64,000 nt of DNA from positions 1 through 64,000 of the forward strand of contig DDII01000013.1 of assembly GCA_002338445.1 (NCBI GenBank), written 5' to 3'. Positions 38,815 through 47,010 of this stretch are shown here, piece after piece. The translations under genes and the position numbers were made by a program. Source of the DNA: Cellvibrionales bacterium UBA1854 (lineage in GTDB: Bacteria > Pseudomonadota > Gammaproteobacteria > Pseudomonadales > Porticoccaceae). The notes under the pieces were generated by a model. It was not told the DNA's origin and made no database searches. It saw nothing but the letters and a program-made list of their open reading frames with translations. How positions within the stretch are numbered: position 1 is the first letter of the stretch; each line of letters starts with the position of its first letter.

Positions 38815-39278
38815 AAACTCCTCACAAAATGAAACAGCTCTAATTTAAAGATAAATCCTACTTAACTCGCCGCTAAGCATACGAGAGATGCTCTTTGGAC
38901 TAATGCATTCCTTCCATTTGCGGTAACACAAAGGATCTTTAACAGCTCATCATGTCATCACAAAAGTTCCCCCCACTTTAGCAGTTATACTCAGAACCTC
39001 AATGCTAATTTACTCAAAATTAAAATACTTCATCGAAATACATGCGCGATGTCTTAATTGCTGTAGTTTTCACGTTAATATCATACCCTAACGTTAATGA
39101 TGTTTTGCCCCCGGCTACCTATTGAAAAAACACACCACTTTACCGCGAAGCTTGAATGATATGAACTCTTTAAGAATGATTTTGAAGCTGTCAATAATTA
39201 TCGCCCTTGCAATCCAACTCCGGCGCGATATTATTTCGATCTAATGTTTCTGCTGTCCAACTTGGAGTTTTAAACGAA
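38815..39278. other. 464-base region between rpe and gshB
   Basis: Shared upstream region of two divergent genes. No gene seen (the gshB frame is open for 24 codons upstream of its start but without family likeness). It contains a direct repeat, ACGTTAAT at 39072-39079 and 39091-39098, repeated every 19 bp. In related genomes this position often holds other genes, so a deletion is possible. Confidence 0.5.
39072..39098. repeat. Direct repeat ACGTTAAT x2, 19-bp period
   Basis: Two identical 8-mers spaced so that they lie roughly two helical turns apart, about 180-200 bp upstream of gshB. Could be two binding sites on one face of DNA. Function unknown. Confidence 0.35.
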
Positions 39279-40241
39279 GTGAAAAGTCTCTGTGTTGTAA
39301 TGGATCCAATTGATAAAATTAACTTTGCCAAAGATACCACTTTTGGACTACTCATGGCTGCTCAACGGGCAGACTTCCAATTGTTCTACACTCTACAACA
39401 TCAATTATTTCTGACAGATGGTGAGCCTTACGCAGAAATGCGGCCGCTCAAAGTATTCGACGATTCAAATCTCTGGTATTCTCTGGGAACTTCCCAGTCG
39501 AGGCCGCTATCAGAGCTCAGCGTTATTCTCATGCGGAAGGATCCTCCGTTTAACAACGAATACCTCTACTCAACTTATATCCTAGAAGCCGCTGAAAGAC
39601 GTGGTTGTTTAGTAGCCAATAGACCTAGCTCTCTACGCGACTGTAATGAAAAAATATTCGCTACTGAATACCCCAACTGTACCCCACCACTTCTAGTAAG
39701 CAGCGATCAAAAGCATCTGAAAGAATTTGTGTTAAAGCATGACGATATCGTTTTAAAACCTTTGGATGGAATGGGAGGAATGTCCATATTTAGAGTAAAA
39801 ATTAACGATCCTAATTTAAGTGTAATTCTCGAAATTCTCACAAACAATGGTCATCAAACGATCATGGCTCAGCGTTATATCCCTCAGATATCGGCTGGTG
39901 ATAAACGGGTGTTAATCGTAGGAGGTGAAATTGTGCCGTACTGTCTAGCTCGTGTCCCAAACGAAAATGATTTTCGAGGTAATTTGGCGGCAGGAGGTAG
40001 GGGAATCGTGCAACCTCTCAGTTCAAAAGACCATTGGATAGCAAGTCAAATCGCCGAAAGCCTAGTGTCTAAGGGCCTTCTTCTTGTGGGACTCGATATC
40101 ATTGGCGAGTTTTTAACAGAAATTAATGTCACCAGCCCTACATGTGTAAGGGAAATCGAACGCGAAACGAACTTGCAAATTTGCGATCAGTTTATAAAGG
40201 TGTTAGAAAAAAAGCTATGCGAAAGAGTAAAAGCAATGTAA
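39279..40241 (+). CDS. gshB: Glutathione synthetase
   Basis: Adds glycine to gamma-glutamylcysteine; second step of glutathione synthesis. 320 aa from GTG 39279 (VKSLCVVMDPIDKINFAKD fits the family start; GGAG lies 12 nt upstream); ATG 39300 would cut into the first strand. ATP-grasp features: LKPLDGMGGMSIFRV, RYIPQISAGDKRVLIVGGE, and EINVTSPTCVREIE. gshA is at 56510 in this window. Followed by yqgE and ruvX as in many gammaproteobacteria. Confidence 0.95.
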   Translation: MKSLCVVMDPIDKINFAKDTTFGLLMAAQRADFQLFYTLQHQLFLTDGEPYAEMRPLKVFDDSNLWYSLGTSQSRPLSELSVILMRKDPPFNNEYLYSTYILEAAERRGCLVANRPSSLRDCNEKIFATEYPNCTPPLLVSSDQKHLKEFVLKHDDIVLKPLDGMGGMSIFRVKINDPNLSVILEILTNNGHQTIMAQRYIPQISAGDKRVLIVGGEIVPYCLARVPNENDFRGNLAAGGRGIVQPLSSKDHWIASQIAESLVSKGLLLVGLDIIGEFLTEINVTSPTCVREIERETNLQICDQFIKVLEKKLCERVKAM

Positions 40242-40316
40242 ATTTAAAATTATAATGCATTAAAACATAGTATCTCTGCACTTGAGTTTTGTGAAACAAA
40301 CCCCCATATTGTACTC

Positions 40317-40892
40317 ATGGATCATTTCAATAGCGATTTTCCCAGCCTTAAAAACCATTTTCTACTGGCTATGCCGGGACTCAGAGACCCCCACTTCTCT
40401 CAGGCGGTAGTTTACATTTGTGAGCACAGTGAGGAAGGTGCAATGGGCTTAGTTGTAAATAATCAGTTGAATATCCCCGTCAAGGCCATTTTCGACCAAC
40501 TTCAACTTGAGTATTCTGACGTTACTAGCAGTCCTCTTATATTTTCGGGCGGTCCTGTCCAAGGAGATCGTGGTTTTATCTTGCATCAAAACTGTACTCA
40601 AAAATGGGAATCAACAGTAGAGATTTCGCAGGATATTAGCCTAACAGCCTCAAAAGACATTCTGAGCGATATAGCCCTGGGCAATGGGCCGGAGCACTCT
40701 TTAATTACCTTAGGCTATTCTAGTTGGGGCCCAGGTCAGTTGGAAGAAGAAATAGTACAAAATAGCTGGCTCACAGTTCCGGCCGATTCGGCAATCATTT
40801 TTAATACTGAGTGTAAAAATAGAGCCCGTGCTGCAGCCTCATCTGTCGGCATAGATATGAACAAGCTCTCCTTCATCTCTGGTCATGCTTAA
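40317..40892 (+). CDS. yqgE: YqgE/AlgH family protein (UPF0301)
   Basis: Function not established; AlgH was once described as an alginate regulator in Pseudomonas. 191 aa. Visible: N-terminal NHFLLAMPGLRDPHFSQAVVYICEHSEEGAMGLV-type block (positions about 11-45), FSGGPVQGDRGFILH and TLGYSSWGPGQLEEEI. Its end overlaps ruvX by 8 nt, so the two are co-translated. Confidence 0.93.
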   Translation: MDHFNSDFPSLKNHFLLAMPGLRDPHFSQAVVYICEHSEEGAMGLVVNNQLNIPVKAIFDQLQLEYSDVTSSPLIFSGGPVQGDRGFILHQNCTQKWESTVEISQDISLTASKDILSDIALGNGPEHSLITLGYSSWGPGQLEEEIVQNSWLTVPADSAIIFNTECKNRARAAASSVGIDMNKLSFISGHA

Positions 40893-41304
40893 CTTTGCCC
40901 ATCATAAAGCATTGATTGGTTTTGACTTCGGACTCAAGCGTATAGGTGTTGCCACCGCAAATACTACTACGATGATCGCAACACCCTTAACCATATTGCG
41001 CGCGCACAGTGGCGTGCCTGACTGGATTGCAGTTTCTCGCATAATTGATGAGTGGACTCCTGATCTGTTAGTAATCGGTCTCCCTGTGAATATGGATGGT
41101 TCTGATGGCGAACTGAGTAGTCGAGCAAAAAAATTTGCTCGAAGGCTTTCGGCAAGATTCAATAAGCGCACCGTAATGATAGATGAAAGACTTACGAGCC
41201 ATGAGGCAAAAAAAATTCGTCCCGACGAAAATATCGATGATTTAGCTGCAACATTTATCCTTGAAACATGGCTCAATGCTCCCTCTTCAGCATCTGACCC
41301 CTAA
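40885..41304 (+). CDS. ruvX: Putative pre-16S rRNA nuclease / Holliday junction resolvase-like RuvX (YqgF)
   Basis: RNase H-like fold; YqgF is implicated in final processing of the 16S 5' end in E. coli. 139 aa. Visible: IGFDFGLKRIGVA with the first Asp, LVIGLPVNMDGSDGE, and MIDERLTSHEAKK with the Asp-Glu pair. Next gene is yggS 110 bases away; pyrR, pyrB and pyrC, which follow in Pseudomonas, are absent. Confidence 0.93.
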   Translation: MLNFAHHKALIGFDFGLKRIGVATANTTTMIATPLTILRAHSGVPDWIAVSRIIDEWTPDLLVIGLPVNMDGSDGELSSRAKKFARRLSARFNKRTVMIDERLTSHEAKKIRPDENIDDLAATFILETWLNAPSSASDP

Positions 41305-41413
41305 TCAAAGACTGTGCTAAAATTCCCTACCTACTTAACTAATAAATACACTTTGCATAAATGATGGACAACCGCTAAGGCTTTAGAACTCGCCACAAAA
41401 TACTCAGATAAAT

Positions 41414-42121
41414 ATGACATGTATAACAAAATGTATTGAGCAAGTAAGAAAACGCATAGCAGTAGCGGCTATACGCGCCGGTCGGGAGGTCAGTGAGATT
41501 CAACTATTAGCCGTCAGCAAAACACGTAGTGCAAATGATATCAGGGTCGCTGCTGCGTCCAATATCTTTGACTTTGGAGAAAACTATTTACAGGAAGCAC
41601 AGGAAAAAATAAGTCAAGTATGTCTGCATGGTTTAAAATGGCATTTTATAGGTAGGTTGCAGAGAAATAAAACTCAACAGGTAGCCAACCGTTTTGACTG
41701 GGTACACAGCGTAGATAGGATCGAGATTGCAAAACGTCTAAGTATGCATCGAGACACACAATTACCACCTTTAAACATTTGCCTACAAATTAATATTGAT
41801 GATGAGGTCACTAAATCTGGGTTCAAGATCAAAGAACTTTCAGATACAGTTGAACAGGTGATTGATCTGCCGCAATTAGTTTTACGGGGTCTCATGGCAA
41901 TACCGGCGTCAAAAACGGCTGAAATAGATCAGCGTAAAAGCTTCTCTCGACTGCGACATGCACAAGCTGAGATCAATAATAGATTGGATAGTCGTGATAA
42001 ATTAGATACCCTCTCCATGGGGATGTCACAAGATTTAGAATCCGCGATCCTCGAAGGAGCAACTATAGTGCGAATTGGAAGTGACATTTTTGGTCCTCGA
42101 CTTAAAGCCACTACAAATTAG
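41414..42121 (+). CDS. yggS: PLP homeostasis protein (YggS/PLPBP family)
   Basis: Single-domain alanine-racemase-fold PLP carrier; no catalytic activity known. 235 aa. PLP lysine in LLAVSKTRSANDI; then FGENYLQEAQEK, WHFIGRLQRNKTQ, and LSMGMSQDLESAILEGATIVRIGSDIFG. Standard length. Ten bases before proC; yggS-proC-yggT is a conserved order. Confidence 0.95.
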   Translation: MTCITKCIEQVRKRIAVAAIRAGREVSEIQLLAVSKTRSANDIRVAAASNIFDFGENYLQEAQEKISQVCLHGLKWHFIGRLQRNKTQQVANRFDWVHSVDRIEIAKRLSMHRDTQLPPLNICLQINIDDEVTKSGFKIKELSDTVEQVIDLPQLVLRGLMAIPASKTAEIDQRKSFSRLRHAQAEINNRLDSRDKLDTLSMGMSQDLESAILEGATIVRIGSDIFGPRLKATTN

Positions 42122-42130
42122 GAATTTACG

Positions 42131-42958
42131 TTGACAGATCAAATATACAAAATCGCGTTCATTGGCGCAGGAAATATGGCTTCTGCTTTAATAAATGGAC
42201 TGATAAGTAATGGGTATCCAAGCGCGGGAATAATTGTTAGCGATCCCAACGAAGACGCTAAAAACAGCCTGAGTGAACGGCACCAAATTCAATGTACAAG
42301 TGATAACAAATCTGCCGTACGTCATGCAGATGTGGTGATACTTGCAGTTAAACCACAAATTCTGAAAGAAGTGGCTCTTGAGTTATCTAAAGTCATACAA
42401 ATGCAAACATTGGTAGTTTCCATTGCTGCAGGAGTGCCGGTAAGTGCGTTACAAAGTTGGTTTAGTAACAATATTCCGATTGTTCGTTCAATGCCGAATA
42501 CCCCTACAATGCTTGGAGCTGGAGCAACTGGAATGCATGCCAATCGTCATGTAACTGCTGACCAATGCTTAATTGTCGAACACATTTTTAACGCTGTTGG
42601 TTATTCCTGTTGGCTTGAGTCTGAAAAAGATATAGATTCAGTTACAGCAGTCTCTGGAAGCGCTCCAGCGTATTTTTTTCTTATTTTTGAAATAATGGAA
42701 CGAGCGGCAAAAGATTTCGGTCTAAGTCCCACCGCTGCAAAAAATCTTATATTACAGACAGCAAAAGGTTCGGTTGCAATGGCATTAAATTCTAACTCAG
42801 AGGTAAGCGAGCTTCGACGTCAGGTGACTTCACCTGGTGGAACGACAGAGAAGGCCATAGCCACACTGCACGCCGGTAATCTAAACCAACTTGTATATCA
42901 AGCAATGAAAGCGGCATTAGAGAGAGCGCAAGAACTTTCCGAGCAATATGGACAATAA
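42131..42958 (+). CDS. proC: Pyrroline-5-carboxylate reductase
   Basis: NAD(P)H-dependent last step of proline synthesis. 275 aa, starts at TTG 42131 with AGGA eight bases upstream. Visible: IAFIGAGNMASALINGL, SVSGSAPAYFFLIFE-type VSGSAPAY and VTSPGGTTEKAIATL blocks. Confidence 0.96.
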   Translation: MTDQIYKIAFIGAGNMASALINGLISNGYPSAGIIVSDPNEDAKNSLSERHQIQCTSDNKSAVRHADVVILAVKPQILKEVALELSKVIQMQTLVVSIAAGVPVSALQSWFSNNIPIVRSMPNTPTMLGAGATGMHANRHVTADQCLIVEHIFNAVGYSCWLESEKDIDSVTAVSGSAPAYFFLIFEIMERAAKDFGLSPTAAKNLILQTAKGSVAMALNSNSEVSELRRQVTSPGGTTEKAIATLHAGNLNQLVYQAMKAALERAQELSEQYGQ

Positions 42959-42986
42959 TCTGATGTTACAGAAGGTATGAGGTTTT

Positions 42987-43559
42987 ATGAGTTCGTTTAA
43001 TGACTTGGTCCAGAACTTGGTCCATGTAGCTTTACAATTGTGCAGTTTTTTAATGCTTCTGCGTCTTTTACTGCAATGGGTACAAGCAGACTTTTTTAAT
43101 CCACTGTCACAATCTATTTTTAAAATTACTGCGCCCTTAGTCGAACCTCTCCATCGGTTCTTTCCTACCTTCGGCACTTTTAACACAGCTGCATTGATAG
43201 GAGCATTTGTGTTCAAGTGGATATACGTGTGTATTTTGATATTTACTGGTCAGAGGCTTTTCAACGAACTTCCGAGTTACCTTCTTATTTCCATTTATGA
43301 AGTTTTTGTCAGCTTGGTGGATATTTATTTTTGGGGGATAATAATTATAGCCGTTGCCAGCTGGCTCGACGCTCTACAGCATCCTCATATAAGCCTGATA
43401 AGTCAAATAGTTGAACCATATCTTAGCCCGTTTAGGCGCTTTATTCCTCCGATAGGAATACTTGATATTTCGTCTATGGTTGCTCTAATTGGCCTGATAA
43501 TAATCAGGGATCGAATCTTACCAACATTAAAATACACGATAGAGTCGATTTTATTTTGA
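42987..43559 (+). CDS. yggT: YggT family membrane protein
   Basis: 190 aa, two YggT domains of two transmembrane helices each, with the FRRFIPPIGILDISSMVAL-type and PLHRFFPTFGTFNTAALI-type repeats that mark the family. Function not established; linked to osmotic and K+ handling in E. coli studies. A 10-bp direct repeat ACTTGGTCCA (43003-43012, 43015-43024) lies in its first codons. Last gene before a 600-base gap. Confidence 0.92.
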   Translation: MSSFNDLVQNLVHVALQLCSFLMLLRLLLQWVQADFFNPLSQSIFKITAPLVEPLHRFFPTFGTFNTAALIGAFVFKWIYVCILIFTGQRLFNELPSYLLISIYEVFVSLVDIYFWGIIIIAVASWLDALQHPHISLISQIVEPYLSPFRRFIPPIGILDISSMVALIGLIIIRDRILPTLKYTIESILF

Positions 43560-44151
43560 TCAAAACTTTTCCTTAAACTGCAGGGGTCATGTAACACGGA
43601 TTCACGTCCTTTCTATATCTCAGAACTCCGCTAAAAGTTTAACCGGGAGAGTATCTATTTTTTTCAAGTTGCCGAAGAGAAGCGGCTTCAATGAGTCCTC
43701 TGATGCTCTTTGAATGTTATCGCGATTTAAATTCGGCTCTCTTGTGATGTGAGGGAGATATAGGAGCATGTTACCCAATTGATCTACCAATATCTTTTTT
43801 GGACAGAACAACATCATGCACACCCCTACTGTCAACCAACTATTTCGCTGTGTAGCTCTCGGTCACCACATAAGTCTCGGGAGGAGGCGAAACCAAATAT
43901 ATTCCGACCGCCTCAAATAAATCGATACAACACGACTGCACAAAGCTCAACTGTTTGAATGCTTAACACTCATTATTTTATTGTCCCCATATCATTGGGC
44001 ACAAACAAATGACAGAAAAGTGGGAGTTATTCCCTTAAAACAAATGGAACGCAGATCTATCTCCTAAACACATAAAAAATAATCCTTTTATAATAACTAA
44101 AACTTCTCAAATTTCGTTGTACAATGTTCACCCGGTTCTTAATTAGTAAGT
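43560..44151. other. About 600-base region between yggT and metX
   Basis: No gene I can support; a 71-codon minus-strand frame (43620-43835) shows no recognisable similarity. A 6-bp stem GAGGCG/CGCCTC with a 19-nt loop lies at 43884-43914. I compared the region by eye with SAM and SAH riboswitch consensus and found no match. It may hold an unrecognised RNA or decayed gene remnants. Confidence 0.45.
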
Positions 44152-44157
44152 TATAAT
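44152..44157 (+). promoter_or_regulatory. Candidate -10 of the metX promoter
   Basis: A perfect TATAAT, with no good -35 at the right distance. If used, transcription would start near 44164, downstream of the TTG at 44159, making the ATG at 44216 the metX start. Confidence 0.4.
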
Positions 44158-44215
44158 TTTGGTTACCAAGATAGTTTCTAGTCCTCCAGACACCCCCAAA
44201 CTTGGAGCGATCCAG

Positions 44216-45325
44216 ATGGAGGTTGTGCATTTAACCGACCCGCTAAAATTAGCATGTGGTTATAGCTTGGCAGAGCATGTTCTTTGCGTAGAAACCTATG
44301 GTCAACTCAACAGAAGTAAATCTAATGCGGTGCTAATTTGTCATGCACTGACTGGTAGCCATCATGCAGCTGGATGGCATGTTGGGGACAAAAAGCCAGG
44401 CTGGTGGGACGATGTGATTGGTCCTGGCAAATCAATAGATACTGATCAATTTTTTGTGGTAAGTCCGAGCAATATAGGTACATGTCACGGTAGTACAGGA
44501 CCACTTTCAATTAATCCAAAGACAAATTCCACTTGGGGTCCAAATTTTCCAAAACTACACATCAGTGATTGGACAGCCTCGCAACGCATGCTTATGGACC
44601 ATTACAAGATAAAATGTTGGGCGGCGGTTGTGGGAGGAAGTCTTGGAGGTATGCAAGCAATGCATTGGTCTGTAACTTACCCAGATAGGTTATTAAGCGC
44701 AGTCGTGATTGCTTCCGCAATGAAATTATCTGCGCAGAACATTGCGTTTAATGAAATTGCACGGCGAGCGATAAAGGAGGATACTGATTTCCATGGTGGG
44801 CGTTATCAAGAGAAAAATAAAAAACCCTTACGAGGCCTAGCACTGGCACGAATGATCGGACATGTGACCTATTTGTCCGACTTATCTATGGCAGAAAAAT
44901 TCGGTCGAGAAGTGCTCAGTGGTGATTTTTGTAATGAAAAATTAGAATCTGTTAAATTTAAAATCGAGAGTTATCTCAATTATCAAGGCGACAAATTTGC
45001 AAATGGATTTGATGCAAACTCATACATACTTTTGACAAAAATGTTGGACTATTTTGATCTTGCTCGAGAATATGATAACCAACCAAGTTCTGCTTTTAGA
45101 GTTGCTACCTGTAAGTTTTTAGTACTCACTTTTAGTAGTGACTGGAGGTTTCCCCCTGAACGATCGAGAGAAATAACTAAAGCTTTGATTACTGCCGGTT
45201 GCGATGTTACCCACGCAGAAATCACTTCATCTCTGGGACATGACGCATTTTTACTTCCCAACTCAAGATATCAACAAATTTTTAGCACTTTCATGAGGCG
45301 AGTAGCGTCAACCCTGGAACGCTGA
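44216..45325 (+). CDS. metX: Homoserine O-acyltransferase MetX
   Basis: Activates homoserine for methionine synthesis; acetyl or succinyl donor cannot be told safely from sequence (Pseudomonas-type MetX proteins use succinyl-CoA). 369 aa from ATG 44216, which has GGAG eight bases upstream; the frame also opens at TTG 44159 (388 aa) without a ribosome-binding site. Alpha/beta hydrolase fold with the nucleophile Ser in VVGGSLGGMQAMHW and the His in SSLGHDAFLL. 3 nt before metW, the standard metXW pair. Confidence 0.94.
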   Translation: MEVVHLTDPLKLACGYSLAEHVLCVETYGQLNRSKSNAVLICHALTGSHHAAGWHVGDKKPGWWDDVIGPGKSIDTDQFFVVSPSNIGTCHGSTGPLSINPKTNSTWGPNFPKLHISDWTASQRMLMDHYKIKCWAAVVGGSLGGMQAMHWSVTYPDRLLSAVVIASAMKLSAQNIAFNEIARRAIKEDTDFHGGRYQEKNKKPLRGLALARMIGHVTYLSDLSMAEKFGREVLSGDFCNEKLESVKFKIESYLNYQGDKFANGFDANSYILLTKMLDYFDLAREYDNQPSSAFRVATCKFLVLTFSSDWRFPPERSREITKALITAGCDVTHAEITSSLGHDAFLLPNSRYQQIFSTFMRRVASTLER

Positions 45326-45328
45326 ACT

Positions 45329-45919
45329 ATGGACAAGATACTAGATTCAATACTTCCCTGGATACCATCAAATAGTCGAGTGCTTGACCTGGCGTGCGGC
45401 GACGGTAGCCTTTTAGAGAATTTACAAAGAATCCATCAAGTAAATGGTTATGGTTTAGAGATAGACGAAAAATCTATTCTTGAATGTATCAAAAAGGGTA
45501 TAAACGTTATTGAACAGGACCTAGATACTGGATTAAACAACTTCTCCGACAATTGCTTTGACAGTGTAATTATGTCCCAGGCACTTCAAGAAATGCGTCA
45601 CCCACACTTTCTCCTTGGCGAAATGTTGCGGGTTGGGCGCGAATGTATTATAACTTTTCCTAACTTTGGCCACTGGTCAGCACGCTGCCAACTATTATTT
45701 CTAGGAAAAATGCCTGTTACGCGTCAACTCGCTTACCAATGGTATGAAACTCCAAACATACATTTTTTCACTTATCGCGATTTTAAAATACTATGCGAAG
45801 CTCAAAAAATTCGTATTCTTCATTATGATTGTGTCGCCGAGGGCTATCCCGATGTTTATCTGAAAAAAATTTTTCCGAACTTATTTACGCAAACAGCTAT
45901 TTTTCATCTCAGCCTATAA
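45329..45919 (+). CDS. metW: Methionine biosynthesis protein MetW
   Basis: Methyltransferase-like protein required with MetX in several proteobacteria. 196 aa. Visible: RVLDLACGDGSLL (motif I), NVIEQDLDTGLNNF, ALQEMRHPHFLLGEMLRVGRE and ITFPNFGHWSAR, typical of MetW. Directly after metX. Confidence 0.95.
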   Translation: MDKILDSILPWIPSNSRVLDLACGDGSLLENLQRIHQVNGYGLEIDEKSILECIKKGINVIEQDLDTGLNNFSDNCFDSVIMSQALQEMRHPHFLLGEMLRVGRECIITFPNFGHWSARCQLLFLGKMPVTRQLAYQWYETPNIHFFTYRDFKILCEAQKIRILHYDCVAEGYPDVYLKKIFPNLFTQTAIFHLSL

Positions 45920-45951
45920 ATAGCTGCTAACCACAAGGAATACCAACAAAT

Positions 45952-46380
45952 ATGCTTAATCGTATTTTCCTAGTTATATTGTTCACATTGTTCACATTGT
46001 CTTTGGGACACGCGGAATCATTTAAACAATATGGAGAACTAAAAATCTTTTACAGCGCGTTTCCTAGCGCATTTATCACTGCAGACATCGCGAAAAAAAA
46101 CAATATTGTGCGCGGAATAAATCGTGGAGTTGTCAATATTTCGGTGATGAAGCAGCTCAGCAAAGGTCTCAACGCTACTGTCACAGGTGAAGTGTCAAAT
46201 ATAATGCAACAAAACCAAACTCTAAGTTTTAGTGCAATCCGCGAGGGCAAATCAATATATTACATTGCTCCTTTTAAGTTTGAAAATGAAGATTACTTAA
46301 CCTTCAAGGTGAATTTAAAAATAGATAATAGCGATCAATACGACATCAAGTTTCAAAAACTTATGTATATTGATAAGTAA
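45952..46380 (+). CDS. DUF4426 domain secreted protein
   Basis: 142 aa, function unknown. N-terminal signal peptide (LNRIFLVILFTLFTLSLGHA, cleavage after about residue 21), then a beta-rich domain. The LFTLFT in the signal is encoded by a 9-bp tandem repeat, TTGTTCACA twice (45979-45996). DUF4426 genes sit between metW and rdgB in Pseudomonas as well, so it is probably periplasmic and co-transcribed with metXW. Confidence 0.88.
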   Translation: MLNRIFLVILFTLFTLSLGHAESFKQYGELKIFYSAFPSAFITADIAKKNNIVRGINRGVVNISVMKQLSKGLNATVTGEVSNIMQQNQTLSFSAIREGKSIYYIAPFKFENEDYLTFKVNLKIDNSDQYDIKFQKLMYIDK

Positions 46381-46404
46381 AAAATATTGGAGCGTATACC
46401 TGAC

Positions 46405-47010
46405 ATGGAAGTGGTCTTAGCAAGTAGCAATCACGGAAAAATTAGAGAGTTTAAAGAAATCCTCGGCAACGTCGGGCTAAATATCATACCCCAAAAAGAA
46501 TTTTCTATTGAATCCGCTGATGAAACAGGCTTGACATTCGTAGAAAATGCTATTTTAAAAGCACGACATGCGTCTATGCAGACCAAATTACCTGCAATAG
46601 CGGACGATTCAGGGCTTCAGGTAGACTTCCTCAAAGGAGCACCGGGAATTTACTCTGCGCGGTTTGCTGGCGAAAAAGCAACTGACGATGAAAACAACAA
46701 ATATCTACTAAAGCGTCTAAAGAGAGTACCGAAATCACTCCGCACGGCTCGATATCAAACCGTGATTGTTTTTCTAAAAGATTTTGCAGACCCTAAACCA
46801 ATTATTTGCGAGGCACATTGGGAAGGTCTTATTGCTACCGATTGTCGAGGTAATGGCGGCTTTGGATATGATCCCTTGTTCATTCCACTCGGTCAAACAT
46901 TGAGCGCAGCAGAAATGAAAATAAATGAGAAAAATAAAGTCAGTCATAGAGCTCGTGCACTATCAAAACTGTTGGACTATTTCGCTGTTCCTCAGGATGC
47001 AATGTGTTAA
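46405..47010 (+). CDS. rdgB: Non-canonical purine NTP pyrophosphatase (RdgB/HAM1)
   Basis: Hydrolyses dITP, ITP and XTP to keep them out of nucleic acids. 201 aa from ATG 46405; a TTG at 46387 would start within the ribosome-binding site TTGGAG. Visible: VLASSNHGKIREF, ADDSGLQVDFLKGAPGIYSARFAG-type block and GGFGYDPLFIP. Overlaps hemW by 7 nt. Confidence 0.95.
   Translation: MEVVLASSNHGKIREFKEILGNVGLNIIPQKEFSIESADETGLTFVENAILKARHASMQTKLPAIADDSGLQVDFLKGAPGIYSARFAGEKATDDENNKYLLKRLKRVPKSLRTARYQTVIVFLKDFADPKPIICEAHWEGLIATDCRGNGGFGYDPLFIPLGQTLSAAEMKINEKNKVSHRARALSKLLDYFAVPQDAMC

Noticed and set aside
43620..43835. 71-codon minus-strand frame between yggT and metX
   Set aside because: No support beyond being open; could be a remnant but I cannot show it.
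43861..43920. SAM or SAH riboswitch upstream of metX
   Set aside because: The GGGAGGAGGCGAAACC patch looked suggestive but the conserved cores of SAM-I, SAM-II and SAH classes are not present.
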